Shown here one piece after another: positions 10,001 through 17,631 of a stretch of DNA of 64,000 nt. Numbering within the stretch: the stretch's first letter is position 1; every line of letters starts with the position of its first letter. The position numbers were made by a program, and so were the translations under genes. The stretch comes from Sediminibacterium sp. (GTDB lineage Bacteria; Bacteroidota; Bacteroidia; Chitinophagales; Chitinophagaceae). The stretch is taken from NCBI GenBank assembly GCA_017537025.1, contig JAFWCB010000005.1, positions 248,001 to 312,000 of the forward strand. The letters run 5' to 3'. Under the pieces are notes generated by a model. It ran no database searches. It was not told where the DNA came from and saw nothing but the letters and a program-made list of their open reading frames with translations.

Positions 10001-10077
10001 TAAGAAGAGTTTAAGCTCACCTGTGCCTGTGCAGACATGGCGAGAAGCAAGGTTGATAGTAAGAAATATTTTCTCAT
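7063..10077 (-). CDS. Secreted Asp-box (BNR/sortilin-VPS10-like) beta-propeller protein
   Basis: The protein has 1004 residues with a signal peptide (about 1-18, ending AQAQ). At least ten Asp-box motifs of the form S-x-D-x-G-x-T-W are visible (KTTDGGANW, KSTDAGKTW, KSIDGGKTW, VSDDEGDNW, FSNDGGLTW, RSRDEGKNW, LTKDGGKTW, MSADGGNTW, ISFDAGATW and others), spread over residues 40 to 720. That fits one or two large propellers of the sortilin/VPS10 or BNR type. A beta-rich segment follows, then a helical, charged C-terminus (about 880-1000) with coiled-coil character. Such proteins are often labelled glycosyl hydrolase, but Asp-boxes alone do not show catalysis, and I see no sialidase Arg/Asp active-site pattern. 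No T9SS-type C-terminal domain is obvious. The function is unknown; it probably acts outside the inner membrane. Confidence 0.85.
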   Translation of the reverse strand: MRKYFLLSTLLLAMSAQAQVSLNSSYYQVMSARALGPSTMSGRISAIEGITVDNQLNLYVGTAGGGIWKSQNGGQSFSPVFDKYCQSIGALAIEPGNGKVVYAGTGESNMRNSVSIGDGLYKTTDGGANWQKIGLDSTEHISKIIIDPADKKTIYVSAPGPLWSNSTHRGLYKSTDAGKTWNKILYVNDETGCADIAVHPQKSNILLASFWQFRRKPYAFNSGGSGSALFKSIDGGKTWNKIRNGLPEGDFGRIIITINPSKPSQIFAIVEAKESALYVSDDEGDNWKKIASNNTLSFRPFYFSTLVVDPKDPKRIYRPTYSFEFSNDGGLTWTGSGYGGVAPHADHHALWVNPANTDVMYLGTDGGVYLSTNRGTSWQFLNNLPVGQFYHVSVDNKKPYNIYGGLQDNNNWIAPSSSPGGVVSTDWRGLGGGDGFWVQPDPIDGTSVFAESQGGEMYRIDMKRGLSFDIQPQLQKGDSAYRWNWNTPIVIGASKLQKPGNKLYNLYTGAQYVFRSRDEGKNWERISPDLTTNNKDKQQAAGSGGITGDNTSAENHCTIFTITQDPKNENIIWAGTDDGNVQLTKDGGKTWVNKAAEIWKTGVPEHSWVSCIEISSLNPQRIYITLENHMYGDHGTYVVMSADGGNTWKRFTSPEFTGFAHVIREDIVNEKLLFLGTEMGLFISFDAGATWMRSKYQNIPWYALVRDLKIHPKTNDLVIATHGRGIYVIDNLQPLREMSKADLNKDFIFFPVQSFTIDYNAQYPQPSANLYGWYGENTVLAPTFYYYLKQRSNDAVKIEIFDSNNKSVIDFNGSGLKGLNKVYWGLNSRPPKVAVGGMITQSSMQRAGLVGPRVIPGKYKIVIKADGKDYVQYIDVLPNPQKGFSLQEAITLKEQATRLFNLEEKLFYLVDTTDKTIARLTAKKEKNEQDSKQLQQLTDLRKELIETNRKSIFFDETKFRKRISDLYLTVATAIEPLSISKAGAIDILEKEFEGLKQKVYNVLK

Positions 10078-10086
10078 AGCGCATAA

Positions 10087-10130
10087 TTAAAAATGCTTTC
10101 TACCTTACCTATGATAAAGAAGAAAGCATT
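10087..10130 (-). terminator. Terminator after the LolA-like gene
   Basis: Arms AATGCTTTCT (10092-10101) and AGAAAGCATT (10121-10130) pair perfectly over 10 bp around a 19-nt loop and are followed on the minus strand by five T. The element lies between the stop at 10149 and the next gene start at 10077, so the two genes are probably separate units. Confidence 0.7.
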
Positions 10131-10148
10131 CTGAAAAATTATATTAAT

Positions 10149-10865
10149 TTAATTTCCTTTAAAGATAGTTTCGTCGATGGTAGGGTTAAGGGTAACCTTC
10201 TTAACCACCTGTATCATCTGACCCAAATCTGTTTTGAAAGGCATTTTTATACCATTCTCAAGTGTTTGATAATCGAGATACTTGATAGAACTTTTTACTT
10301 CTTGCCCCTGTATTTTTGAAATAGACTCAGTTTTATACGCTAAGCTGGTTTTTATGTCAAAAAAGTAAGTTTTTTCATTCCCATTTTTAGTAGTGATTTT
10401 CACTTTAAAGTATTCATTACCATCTTCTTCATCTTTTCCTAAAAATTCTACTGTAGATCCTTTTGCTTTGTAGTCAACAAAAGCATCCTGAATATCTAAA
10501 TCATCTAATTTAGTTTTCAGTTCATCTTCCGTTAAAGCTGTTAAGCCCGATTTACCACTGAACGGGTCTTGCGACCAACCTGCTGTTGGGGTAACAATAT
10601 CAATAATTTTATTCCCCTGGAACTCTGCATCTATGCGCATTCCTTTCATTTGAACACCCTGCATGGTAAAAGGGATAGCAAAGCCTTGTACTTCAGCCTG
10701 ACCTTCTACTTTTAAAGATTTAATTTGGCGCCATTTATCGGCACCTCCGATGGCAGTAATATATTTAGTAATGATTTCATCTGCTGTTTGTGCAGATACT
10801 GAAAAGCCTAGTGTCAGCAAAACAAAAGCCGATAAGAATAATTTTTTCATAAAACGTTTTTTCAT
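10149..10865 (-). CDS. Secreted LolA-like/outer-membrane lipoprotein-sorting-type protein
   Basis: The chosen start gives 238 residues beginning MKKRFMKKLFLS, with a signal peptide ending SVSAQ. The open frame extends upstream to 10940, but that extension lacks signal-peptide logic; the inner Met at 10850 is also possible. The mature part (ADEIITKYITAIGG at its start) is about 210 residues, beta-rich and without catalytic motifs. It resembles the LolA/LolB-like half-barrel proteins that Bacteroidota encode in many copies. Those of the true LolA type carry lipoproteins across the periplasm, but this branch has no proven role. It lies between a TPR protein and an Asp-box protein and has its own terminator. 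Confidence 0.7.
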   Translation of the reverse strand: MKKRFMKKLFLSAFVLLTLGFSVSAQTADEIITKYITAIGGADKWRQIKSLKVEGQAEVQGFAIPFTMQGVQMKGMRIDAEFQGNKIIDIVTPTAGWSQDPFSGKSGLTALTEDELKTKLDDLDIQDAFVDYKAKGSTVEFLGKDEEDGNEYFKVKITTKNGNEKTYFFDIKTSLAYKTESISKIQGQEVKSSIKYLDYQTLENGIKMPFKTDLGQMIQVVKKVTLNPTIDETIFKGN

Positions 10866-10951
10866 TTGTAATTGATACATGCAATATATTACATGCCCTG
10901 TGATAAAAAATTTCTTTTTAACACTAAAGGCAAAAATCAAGGAAAAGCGTA

Positions 10952-12898
10952 CTATTTACAGGATTTGCTGAGCTCTAACGCAGCTGGTTTACTTCCCAAA
11001 TCAACCGCTTTTTTCAGGTCTGTACAACTTCCGGGAATATCTTTCAAAAAAAACTTGCACAAACCTCTAAAATAATAGGCCTCCGCTCCGGTAGGATGAA
11101 GTGAAATAGCTTTTGTTAAATCTTCCATGGCATTGGTATATTCTTTCTTCATTTCTAACAAAATGCCACGATTTAAATAGATATCTGCATTTTTAGGATC
11201 CTGCTGAATAGCTTTGCCATAATCGATAATAGCTTCATCATATTTTTTTAACTGAGCAAAGGCAATACCTCTGTTAAAAAAAAGATTCGGCAAAGAAGGA
11301 GCGCTTACAATGACTTTATTATAATCAAGTATGGCTAAGTTATATTGTTTTAAAGCTGCTTTAGAAATGCCTCTATTAAAAACCAGATCAGGCTGTTCGC
11401 CTAATATTTGAATGGCTTTATTAAAATCGGCTACGGCGTTCCCATGTTCTCCGGCATGCGCCCTTTCCACCCCTCTATTATACCAGGCATTACCAAAAGA
11501 AGGTTTCAGTTGAATCACTTTACTATAATCAGCCATGGCGCCCTTCGCATCTTTCAAATAACCACGTACAACACCGCGATTAAAATAGATGTCTGCATTT
11601 TTCGGATCTAAATTTATCGCAGTATTGTAATCATCCAGCGCAGATTCGTAATCGCCGGTTTTATCATAATAAATACCCCTGTTAAACCAAGCACTGGTAT
11701 TCGATTTATTAGCTTCTATAGCTTTGGTAAAATCCTTAATAGCATTCAGGGTATCGCCCAGTAATACACGGGTAATCCCTCTGTTTAAATAGAGGTCTGA
11801 ATTATTCGGACTCAATACTAAGGCTTTATCAAAATCTTCTAAAGCCATTTTATACTGCTTACTATCTCTTCGGATAACAGCCCTGTTAAAATAGATATCC
11901 GGGTTGGCCTGGCTAATCTTAAGCGCTTTTTCTAAATCACTTAAAGCTCCGTTATGGTCTCCTAATTTCTCTTTGCTCAGCCCTCTATTGAAATATACAT
12001 TATCGGTTTCCGGTTCTGCTGCAGCTACTTTATCAAAATCCTGTATAGCTCCTCTATGATCATTGATAGCGGCTTTAGCAATCCCCCTATTGAAATAAAT
12101 ATCGGTAGCAGGATCTAATTGAATAGCTTTATCAAAATCACCGATTGCCGATTTAAATTGGTTGAGTTTGGTTTTAGCATAACCTCTATTAAACCAACTA
12201 TTCGGGTCGCTTGCATCCAAGCTGATGGATTTAGAAAAATCATTGATAGCGCCGTTATAATCGTCTTTACTCATTCTTTCCGTACCGCGATTAAACCAAA
12301 CATCTTTATTCTTCGGACTGTATAAAGCGGCTTTGTTATAATCCTGAATAGCTCCCTCTTTATCATTTAATTGACCGCGAACTACGCCTCTATTAAAATA
12401 AACAGCTGTGTTACGTGGGTTCAAGACCAACGCTTTATTATAATCTGCTAGTGCCCCTTGAAAATCTTTTAGTTTCTCTTTTTCAACCCCTCTATTATAA
12501 TATACATTGGCATTATTAGGATTGAGCTCGAGCGCTTTCGTATAATCGTCGATAGCTCCTGCCGCATCTTCCATCAAACCTTTCGCCACACCTCTATTAT
12601 AGTAAAGCATCGCATTATTAGGTTCTATTTCTAGGGCAAAACTTAAGTCTTCAACCGCACCGGCATAATCTTTTAATGATCTTTTAGCAATGGATCTATT
12701 TACATACAAATTAACTTCCTCAGGAAGTTCTTCTAATGCGGCAGTAAAATCTTGGATAGCACCCCGATAATTTTTGGCTGCCATTTTCTTGATTCCATTA
12801 TTGATGATTGTACCGGTATTTTGTGCGGCCAAGAAGAAAACTGTAAATTGAAACAGGCTAAAAATTAAAATGCGAAGGGGGTATTTTGCAAAGTACAT
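10952..12898 (-). CDS. Secreted protein of 18 TPR repeats
   Basis: The protein has 648 residues: a signal peptide (about 1-26, ending LAAQ), then about 18 TPR units of 33-34 residues covering nearly all of the chain. Fourteen units carry NRG at the start of helix A and most carry the pattern GAxxDYxKAL in helix B. Such a solenoid is a periplasmic or envelope scaffold for protein contacts; nothing points to an enzyme. The repeats are similar in protein but diverged in DNA. The last unit contains Cys (SCTDLKKAVDLG) and the protein ends KSCK. The next gene on the strand is LolA-like, 86 nt away. The function is unknown. Confidence 0.88.
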   Translation of the reverse strand: MYFAKYPLRILIFSLFQFTVFFLAAQNTGTIINNGIKKMAAKNYRGAIQDFTAALEELPEEVNLYVNRSIAKRSLKDYAGAVEDLSFALEIEPNNAMLYYNRGVAKGLMEDAAGAIDDYTKALELNPNNANVYYNRGVEKEKLKDFQGALADYNKALVLNPRNTAVYFNRGVVRGQLNDKEGAIQDYNKAALYSPKNKDVWFNRGTERMSKDDYNGAINDFSKSISLDASDPNSWFNRGYAKTKLNQFKSAIGDFDKAIQLDPATDIYFNRGIAKAAINDHRGAIQDFDKVAAAEPETDNVYFNRGLSKEKLGDHNGALSDLEKALKISQANPDIYFNRAVIRRDSKQYKMALEDFDKALVLSPNNSDLYLNRGITRVLLGDTLNAIKDFTKAIEANKSNTSAWFNRGIYYDKTGDYESALDDYNTAINLDPKNADIYFNRGVVRGYLKDAKGAMADYSKVIQLKPSFGNAWYNRGVERAHAGEHGNAVADFNKAIQILGEQPDLVFNRGISKAALKQYNLAILDYNKVIVSAPSLPNLFFNRGIAFAQLKKYDEAIIDYGKAIQQDPKNADIYLNRGILLEMKKEYTNAMEDLTKAISLHPTGAEAYYFRGLCKFFLKDIPGSCTDLKKAVDLGSKPAALELSKSCK

Positions 12899-12981
12899 GG
12901 TTCAAAACTTAGCTGCAAGATACTTAAAAAAGCAAATGGCATAATGACCTTCCTGTAGCCTTTCTTCGCAAATGAATTCCA

Positions 12982-13758
12982 CTAAAACCAATCTGCAAAA
13001 CCCTGACTCAAAAATGTAAAGTAGTTATTTTTATGAAAACTATACAAATAAGGTGCCTTGTGCGGTGTTCCACTGAATAGTTTTTCTCGTTTTATCAAAA
13101 TATCCAAAGACAACATTTTTCGATTAAAATTGGGGCGGTCTAGCTTCTTATTTAAAATCAATTCATAAATGGTCTGCAACTGACGAAGCGTAAATTGTTT
13201 AGGTAAAAGATTATATCCAACGGGCTTATACAATAAATGATAGCGAAGTTGCTCCAATGCTTTTTCTATAATTTCCTGATGATCGAAAATTAATGGCGGC
13301 AGTTGTAATAAGTCATGCCACTCACAGCTAAGGGAAAGCGAATCGGGATTCGGATTAACTTTTGCAAATTCAACCAAAGCATAGTAGCCTATACTCACAA
13401 AACGTTCTTTGATCCAATCGGAATGGGCTTCATCCAGTTGTAATGCCTTCATAGCCGCATTAACCACTTTAGGGGAAGATCTTTCAGTACCTCCAAATAA
13501 CCAAAACTGTTGGAGATATACATTTTTTAGCCCTGTTCTATCCTGTAGAATCCGTTTAGCAGCGTTATCTACGTCTTCTTGGTGTAACACATGACCTCCC
13601 GGTAACATCCAATTTTTTTTATTTCTGCATTGCAACAAAAGCACTTTAAACTGCTCCTCATGAAATCCGAAAATGACATTATCCAAGGATATACCTTTCA
13701 CAAAGTATTCTTCCTTATACTGATTTAAGTTGGGAACTACCTGTTTCTTTAAAGCCAT
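12982..13758 (-). CDS. Nudix-domain transcriptional regulator with C-terminal winged helix (NrtR/AraR-like)
   Basis: With the start at 13758 the protein has 258 residues. The N-terminal two thirds are a Nudix fold (YFVKGISLDNVIFGF onward) and the C-terminal third is a winged-helix domain (KQFTLRQLQTIYELIL, then NFNRKMLSLDILIK). This order is that of the NrtR-type regulators, including the arabinose regulator AraR of Bacteroides. The Nudix box is degenerate: GHVLHQE is kept, but the catalytic REUxEExG core reads RILQDRTG, so it is more likely a ligand sensor than a hydrolase. The open frame extends to 13914, but that would run into the divergent GH3 gene. The palindrome at 13804-13826 is the probable operator, and GH3 the probable target (inference). 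Confidence 0.87.
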   Translation of the reverse strand: MALKKQVVPNLNQYKEEYFVKGISLDNVIFGFHEEQFKVLLLQCRNKKNWMLPGGHVLHQEDVDNAAKRILQDRTGLKNVYLQQFWLFGGTERSSPKVVNAAMKALQLDEAHSDWIKERFVSIGYYALVEFAKVNPNPDSLSLSCEWHDLLQLPPLIFDHQEIIEKALEQLRYHLLYKPVGYNLLPKQFTLRQLQTIYELILNKKLDRPNFNRKMLSLDILIKREKLFSGTPHKAPYLYSFHKNNYFTFLSQGFADWF

Positions 13759-13776
13759 ACTACAAAAAAAAGATTT

Positions 13777-13808
13777 TTTGGCGTATTCGTCAAAAGGGAA
13801 TATTATTG
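13777..13808 (+). promoter_or_regulatory. Promoter of the GH3 gene
   Basis: TTTG (13777-13780), a 20-nt spacer, then TATTATTG (13801-13808), one mismatch from TAnnTTTG. The spacing is normal for Bacteroidota promoters and predicts a start near 13813, inside the palindrome at 13804-13826. Confidence 0.5.
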
Positions 13809-13826
13809 TGTCATAATGACTCAATA
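13804..13826. promoter_or_regulatory. 23-bp palindromic operator candidate
   Basis: Arms TATTGTGTCAT and ATGACTCAATA flank a central A and pair at 10 of 11 positions. The element overlaps the predicted GH3 -7 box and transcription start and lies 46 nt before the start of the Nudix regulator. Binding would block GH3 directly and could also affect the regulator's own gene. Confidence 0.6.
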
Positions 13827-13848
13827 GAAAATCATAAACACTTGCCAT

Positions 13849-16209
13849 ATGAAAAAGCAATTTGTTATCACACTTGTACTTGCCACATTTTTGGATGTGT
13901 TCGGCTATGCCCAAACAGCAGCTCCCCAGCTAGGGAAAGACCCTATTCCTGTAGTTGTAAAAGCGATGACTTTGGATGAAAAAATTGACCTGGTTGTAGG
14001 ACAGGGTATGTTTTTACCCGGTATGCCCATGCCGGGAGCCAACACAAAACCAACACCTGCCCAACAACGGGTACTGGGAGCAGCTGGAACAACGGTTGCT
14101 ATACCGCGGCTCGGTATTCCGGCACTGGTGGTTTGTGATGGGCCAGCCGGTATTCATCCATTCAATACAGGCAAGGGTAGAATGTATTATGCAACCGCTT
14201 GGCCAACCGGCACTTTATTAGCATCGAGCTGGGATACCGCCCTCATTAGAAATTTGGGCGCCAGTTTTGGAAATGAGGCCAAAGAATATGGTATAGATAT
14301 ACTCTTGGGGCCGGGCATGAATATTCATAGGAATCCATTAGGTGGACGAAATTTCGAATATTATTCAGAAGATCCGGTTATTACCGGCAATATTGCAGCA
14401 GCCATGGTTTCGGGAATTCAGAGCGCGGGTGTTGGTACTTCTGTGAAGCATTTTGCTGTGAACAATCAGGAAACAAATCGCAATACAGTTGATGTAAAGG
14501 TTAGTGAAAGGGCACTCCGCGAAATTTATCTCCGCGGATGGCAGATCGCCATAAAAAAATCCAATCCATGGACGGTTATGAGTTCTTACAATAAAATAAA
14601 TGGTACGTACACATCTGAAGAACCGGATTTATTGAATACTATTTTACGTAAAGAATGGGGATATAAAGGATTTGTAATGACCGACTGGTTCGGCGGAAAA
14701 AATGCTGTTGCCCAACAGAAAGCTGGGAATAATCTTCTTATGCCCGGATCAGGTCCACAAAAAGCAGCAATTAAAGAGGCGGTAGCAAAGGGTTTATTAG
14801 ACGAGAAAATACTGGATGAAAATGTTGCCGGGATCCTCAATATTATTTTGAAAACGCCATCGTATAAAAACTATACTTTCAGCGATAACCCTCCTCTCAC
14901 TGCCAATGCACAAGTGGCCAGAAAAGCTGCCGCAGAAAGTATGATTTTGTTGAAAAATGAATCCTTAACACTACCTCTTCTTGCAGGCTCAAAAGTTGCG
15001 GTATTTGGTAATAACGGAATAGAGCTGATTGCAGGCGGAACCGGCAGCGGAGATGTAAGCAAAATGTATACGGTTTCATTGTCGCAAGGATTATTCAATG
15101 CAGGCTTTAGTGTTAATAGCAGATTATTTTCCCTCTATAATCAACATATAGAGACAGAAAAAGGGAAGAAACCAAAAAAATCGCTGTTCGAAGAAATGAT
15201 GAGTCCTTTTGTGCCACTACCTGAAATGGTGGTTTCGGCGGAGGAAATAGAAAAGGCTTCGGCTGTATCAGATATTGCAATTGTATCTATTGGTCGTAAT
15301 GGCGGAGAGGCGAATGATCGCAAACTAAAAGATGATTTTCTACTTACTGAAACAGAGAAAAATTTATTAGAAAAAGTATCTGCCACTTTTCATGCCAAAG
15401 GTAAAAAGGTAGTAGTAGTATTGAATATTGGTGCTCCTGTAGATATGTCGTGGCGCAATCTCGCCGATGCGATACTCCTTACATGGCAACCGGGTATGGA
15501 GGGAGGTAATGCTATGGCCGATGTTCTTTCGGGAAAAGTAAATCCTTCCGGAAGGCTAGCCACCAGTTTGCCTCTGCATTATGAAGACGATGCCAGTGCT
15601 AAAAATTTCCCCGGTAAGACCATTCCCGGAACACAAAAAATGAATATGATGGGACAGCCAGAGTCAGATGCGGAGGTAGTATACGAAGAAGGCATTTATG
15701 TAGGATATCGATATTACTCAACATTCGGTGTGAAAACGGCTTACCCTTTTGGTCATGGATTATCCTATACGCAATTTGCATACGATAATCTGAAATTGAA
15801 CACGCCAGAGTTTAAAGACCAAATCACCATATCTCTAACTGTTCGAAACACAGGAAAACTACCCGGAAAAGAAGTGGTAGAACTTTACTTGGTTGCTCCA
15901 TCAGGTAAACTGGATAAGCCGGCATTAGAATTAAAAGCATTTGCAAAAACGAATCTCTTGAACCCCGGCGATACGCAAGAATTAAGCTTTACCCTTACGC
16001 CCGAGCAATTGGCATCCTTCCAAACAAATACCGGCGCATGGATTGCCGAAGCCGGAAATTATACGATCAAATTTGGTAACGCTGAAAACACCATTACATC
16101 AGCCTCTTTTAAACTAAGTAAAGAATTAGAAGTAGAGAAAGTAAATAAGGCCTTAGTTCCCAAAACGAACATTACTGAACTAAAGCCAACCACTAAAGCC
16201 ATCAAATAG
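13849..16209 (+). CDS. Secreted GH3 beta-glucosidase-type glycoside hydrolase
   Basis: The protein has 786 residues with a signal peptide (about 1-21, ending YAQ). The GH3 N-terminal barrel carries the substrate-binding KHF (GVGTSVKHFAVNNQETNR) and the nucleophile Asp279 in GFVMTDWFGG. The GH3 C-terminal alpha/beta sandwich follows (ILLKNE, then WQPGMEGGNAMADVLSG), and then a fibronectin III-like domain (YPFGHGLSYTQF to about residue 750). A charged tail of about 30 residues ends the protein. GH3 enzymes of this layout release terminal beta-linked glucose or related sugars from oligosaccharides, here probably in the periplasm. Exact specificity (glucoside, xyloside) is not readable. The gene is single, with its own promoter and terminator, divergent from the Nudix regulator. 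Confidence 0.95.
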   Translation: MKKQFVITLVLATFLDVFGYAQTAAPQLGKDPIPVVVKAMTLDEKIDLVVGQGMFLPGMPMPGANTKPTPAQQRVLGAAGTTVAIPRLGIPALVVCDGPAGIHPFNTGKGRMYYATAWPTGTLLASSWDTALIRNLGASFGNEAKEYGIDILLGPGMNIHRNPLGGRNFEYYSEDPVITGNIAAAMVSGIQSAGVGTSVKHFAVNNQETNRNTVDVKVSERALREIYLRGWQIAIKKSNPWTVMSSYNKINGTYTSEEPDLLNTILRKEWGYKGFVMTDWFGGKNAVAQQKAGNNLLMPGSGPQKAAIKEAVAKGLLDEKILDENVAGILNIILKTPSYKNYTFSDNPPLTANAQVARKAAAESMILLKNESLTLPLLAGSKVAVFGNNGIELIAGGTGSGDVSKMYTVSLSQGLFNAGFSVNSRLFSLYNQHIETEKGKKPKKSLFEEMMSPFVPLPEMVVSAEEIEKASAVSDIAIVSIGRNGGEANDRKLKDDFLLTETEKNLLEKVSATFHAKGKKVVVVLNIGAPVDMSWRNLADAILLTWQPGMEGGNAMADVLSGKVNPSGRLATSLPLHYEDDASAKNFPGKTIPGTQKMNMMGQPESDAEVVYEEGIYVGYRYYSTFGVKTAYPFGHGLSYTQFAYDNLKLNTPEFKDQITISLTVRNTGKLPGKEVVELYLVAPSGKLDKPALELKAFAKTNLLNPGDTQELSFTLTPEQLASFQTNTGAWIAEAGNYTIKFGNAENTITSASFKLSKELEVEKVNKALVPKTNITELKPTTKAIK

Positions 16210-16233
16210 ATGGCTTTAGTGGTTGACTTTTTT
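16188..16233 (+). terminator. Terminator overlapping the GH3 stop codon
   Basis: A perfect 16-bp stem (16188-16203 with 16209-16224) closes a 5-nt loop and is followed by six T (16228-16233). The left arm encodes the last codons of the GH3 gene and the stop codon lies in the loop and the first base of the right arm. It also separates GH3 from convergent mnmE. Confidence 0.9.
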
Positions 16234-16236
16234 ACA

Positions 16237-17619
16237 TTATTTCCCGATACAAAACTTACTAAAAATAAAATCAAGTTGATCTTCGTGTGTGATGGTACCC
16301 GTAATCGTTCCTAAATAATGCAATGCCTGCCGTATGTCCAACGCTAATAAATCGCCGGGTATTTCATTATCCAAACCGGTATGAATATCCTTTAAGCTTT
16401 GTTGTAGCTGTTGCAAAGCTGCATGATGCCTAGCATTCGTTACAATGGTGCTTTCCGTATATATATCCCCTGAAACAGTGTGTTGCAGCAGGGCAGTTTT
16501 TAAGGACTCAATACCGGTTTTATCGCGAGCAGAAATAAACAAACAATCTGCTATTCTATGCAAAACAACTTGCTGATCTTCTGTACAACTATCTGCTTTA
16601 TTCGCAACAAGCATATATGAAATATTTTCTTTTTGTAATTGAGCAATATCTGCCTGTAATATTTCCGGTGTAGTAGTGGAAGCATCAAATAAATAAATAA
16701 CCAACTGGGCACTTCGCATTTTTTCTAAACTTTTCGATACCCCAATTTCTTCAATAATATCTGCCGTATGCTCACGTATACCCGCCGTATCTATCAGCCT
16801 AAATAATACCCCACCAATATTCAATACTTCTTCAATAGTATCCCTGGTTGTTCCGGCGATATCACTTACAATCGCTCGGTTTTCATTTAATAGTGTATTT
16901 AATAAAGTAGACTTACCCGCATTCGGTTTACCGATTATTGCTACCTGTACGCCCTCTTTAATTACATTACCTAACTTAAAAGAATCGATCAATTGTTGAA
17001 CCGCCTGCTGTAATTCCACAATGAGTTTTCGAAATGCTGAACGATCTGCAAATGCCACATCTTCCTGTGAAAAATCCAACTCTAATTCTATCAACGCAGA
17101 AAACCGGATCAGCGATTCCCTTAGCTGTGCCAAATCGGAAGAGAAACCTCCTTTCATGGTGTGTAGCGCAGCTCGCTTACTGGCTTCTGTATTACTGGCA
17201 ATTAAATCGGCAACTGCTTCTGCCTGCGCCAAATCTAGCTTTCCTTTTAAAAAAGCACGTTGTGTAAACTCCCCGGGTTTTGCCAATCGCACACCTCGCT
17301 CGGTAATGGCTTCTATAATTTGTTGTTGAATAAAGGGCGAACCGTGACAACTAATTTCAATTACATCTTCCCCGGTATAAGATTTGGGAGATTTATACAA
17401 GGAGAGCACCACTTCATCAAGTACCTGCTCTCCTTTTTTTAATAAGCCAACATGAATGGTATGCGATTTTTGCTCGTGCAAATTTTTGGATGCAAACAAT
17501 TCATTCACTACATCAAAAGTTTTAGCACCACTTACTCTTATCACGCCAATTGCCCCAATACCCGGTGCTGTAGCTAATGCTACGATCGTATCATCCCATC
17601 CCATGAATTGGAAACTCAT
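16237..17619 (-). CDS. mnmE: tRNA uridine-5-carboxymethylaminomethyl modification GTPase MnmE
   Basis: The protein has 460 residues, the usual length. The N-terminal tetrahydrofolate-binding domain (DDTIVALATAPGIGAIGVIRVSG), a helical domain and an inserted G domain are all present: G1 GKPNAGKST, G2 TTRDT, G3 DTAG, G4 NKAD. The C-terminus is the family signature CIGK, whose Cys is needed for modification. With MnmG it installs the (carboxymethyl)aminomethyl group on U34 of certain tRNAs. The start at 17619 is preferred over the inner Met (MGWDD) because a TAnnTTTG box lies exactly 4 nt before it. The gene begins 12 nt after tonB stops, so readthrough from tonB is also possible. Confidence 0.96.
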   Translation of the reverse strand: MSFQFMGWDDTIVALATAPGIGAIGVIRVSGAKTFDVVNELFASKNLHEQKSHTIHVGLLKKGEQVLDEVVLSLYKSPKSYTGEDVIEISCHGSPFIQQQIIEAITERGVRLAKPGEFTQRAFLKGKLDLAQAEAVADLIASNTEASKRAALHTMKGGFSSDLAQLRESLIRFSALIELELDFSQEDVAFADRSAFRKLIVELQQAVQQLIDSFKLGNVIKEGVQVAIIGKPNAGKSTLLNTLLNENRAIVSDIAGTTRDTIEEVLNIGGVLFRLIDTAGIREHTADIIEEIGVSKSLEKMRSAQLVIYLFDASTTTPEILQADIAQLQKENISYMLVANKADSCTEDQQVVLHRIADCLFISARDKTGIESLKTALLQHTVSGDIYTESTIVTNARHHAALQQLQQSLKDIHTGLDNEIPGDLLALDIRQALHYLGTITGTITHEDQLDFIFSKFCIGK

Positions 17620-17623
17620 GCAA

Positions 17624-17631
17624 CAAAGGTA
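17624..17631 (-). promoter_or_regulatory. -7 box 4 nt before the mnmE start (predicted leaderless)
   Basis: The minus strand reads TACCTTTG, then 4 nt, then ATG. The expected transcription start therefore falls at or next to the A of the start codon. The box abuts the tonB stop codon. No clear -33 TTTG is visible. Confidence 0.5.

Noticed and set aside
10952-12898. Tandem DNA repeat (minisatellite) in the TPR gene
   Set aside because: The units are similar as protein but differ in most third codon positions, so it is an old protein repeat and not a recent DNA expansion.
13759-13914. N-terminal extension of the Nudix regulator
   Set aside because: It would cover the promoter and palindrome and run into the GH3 coding region; family members begin near the inner Met at 13758.
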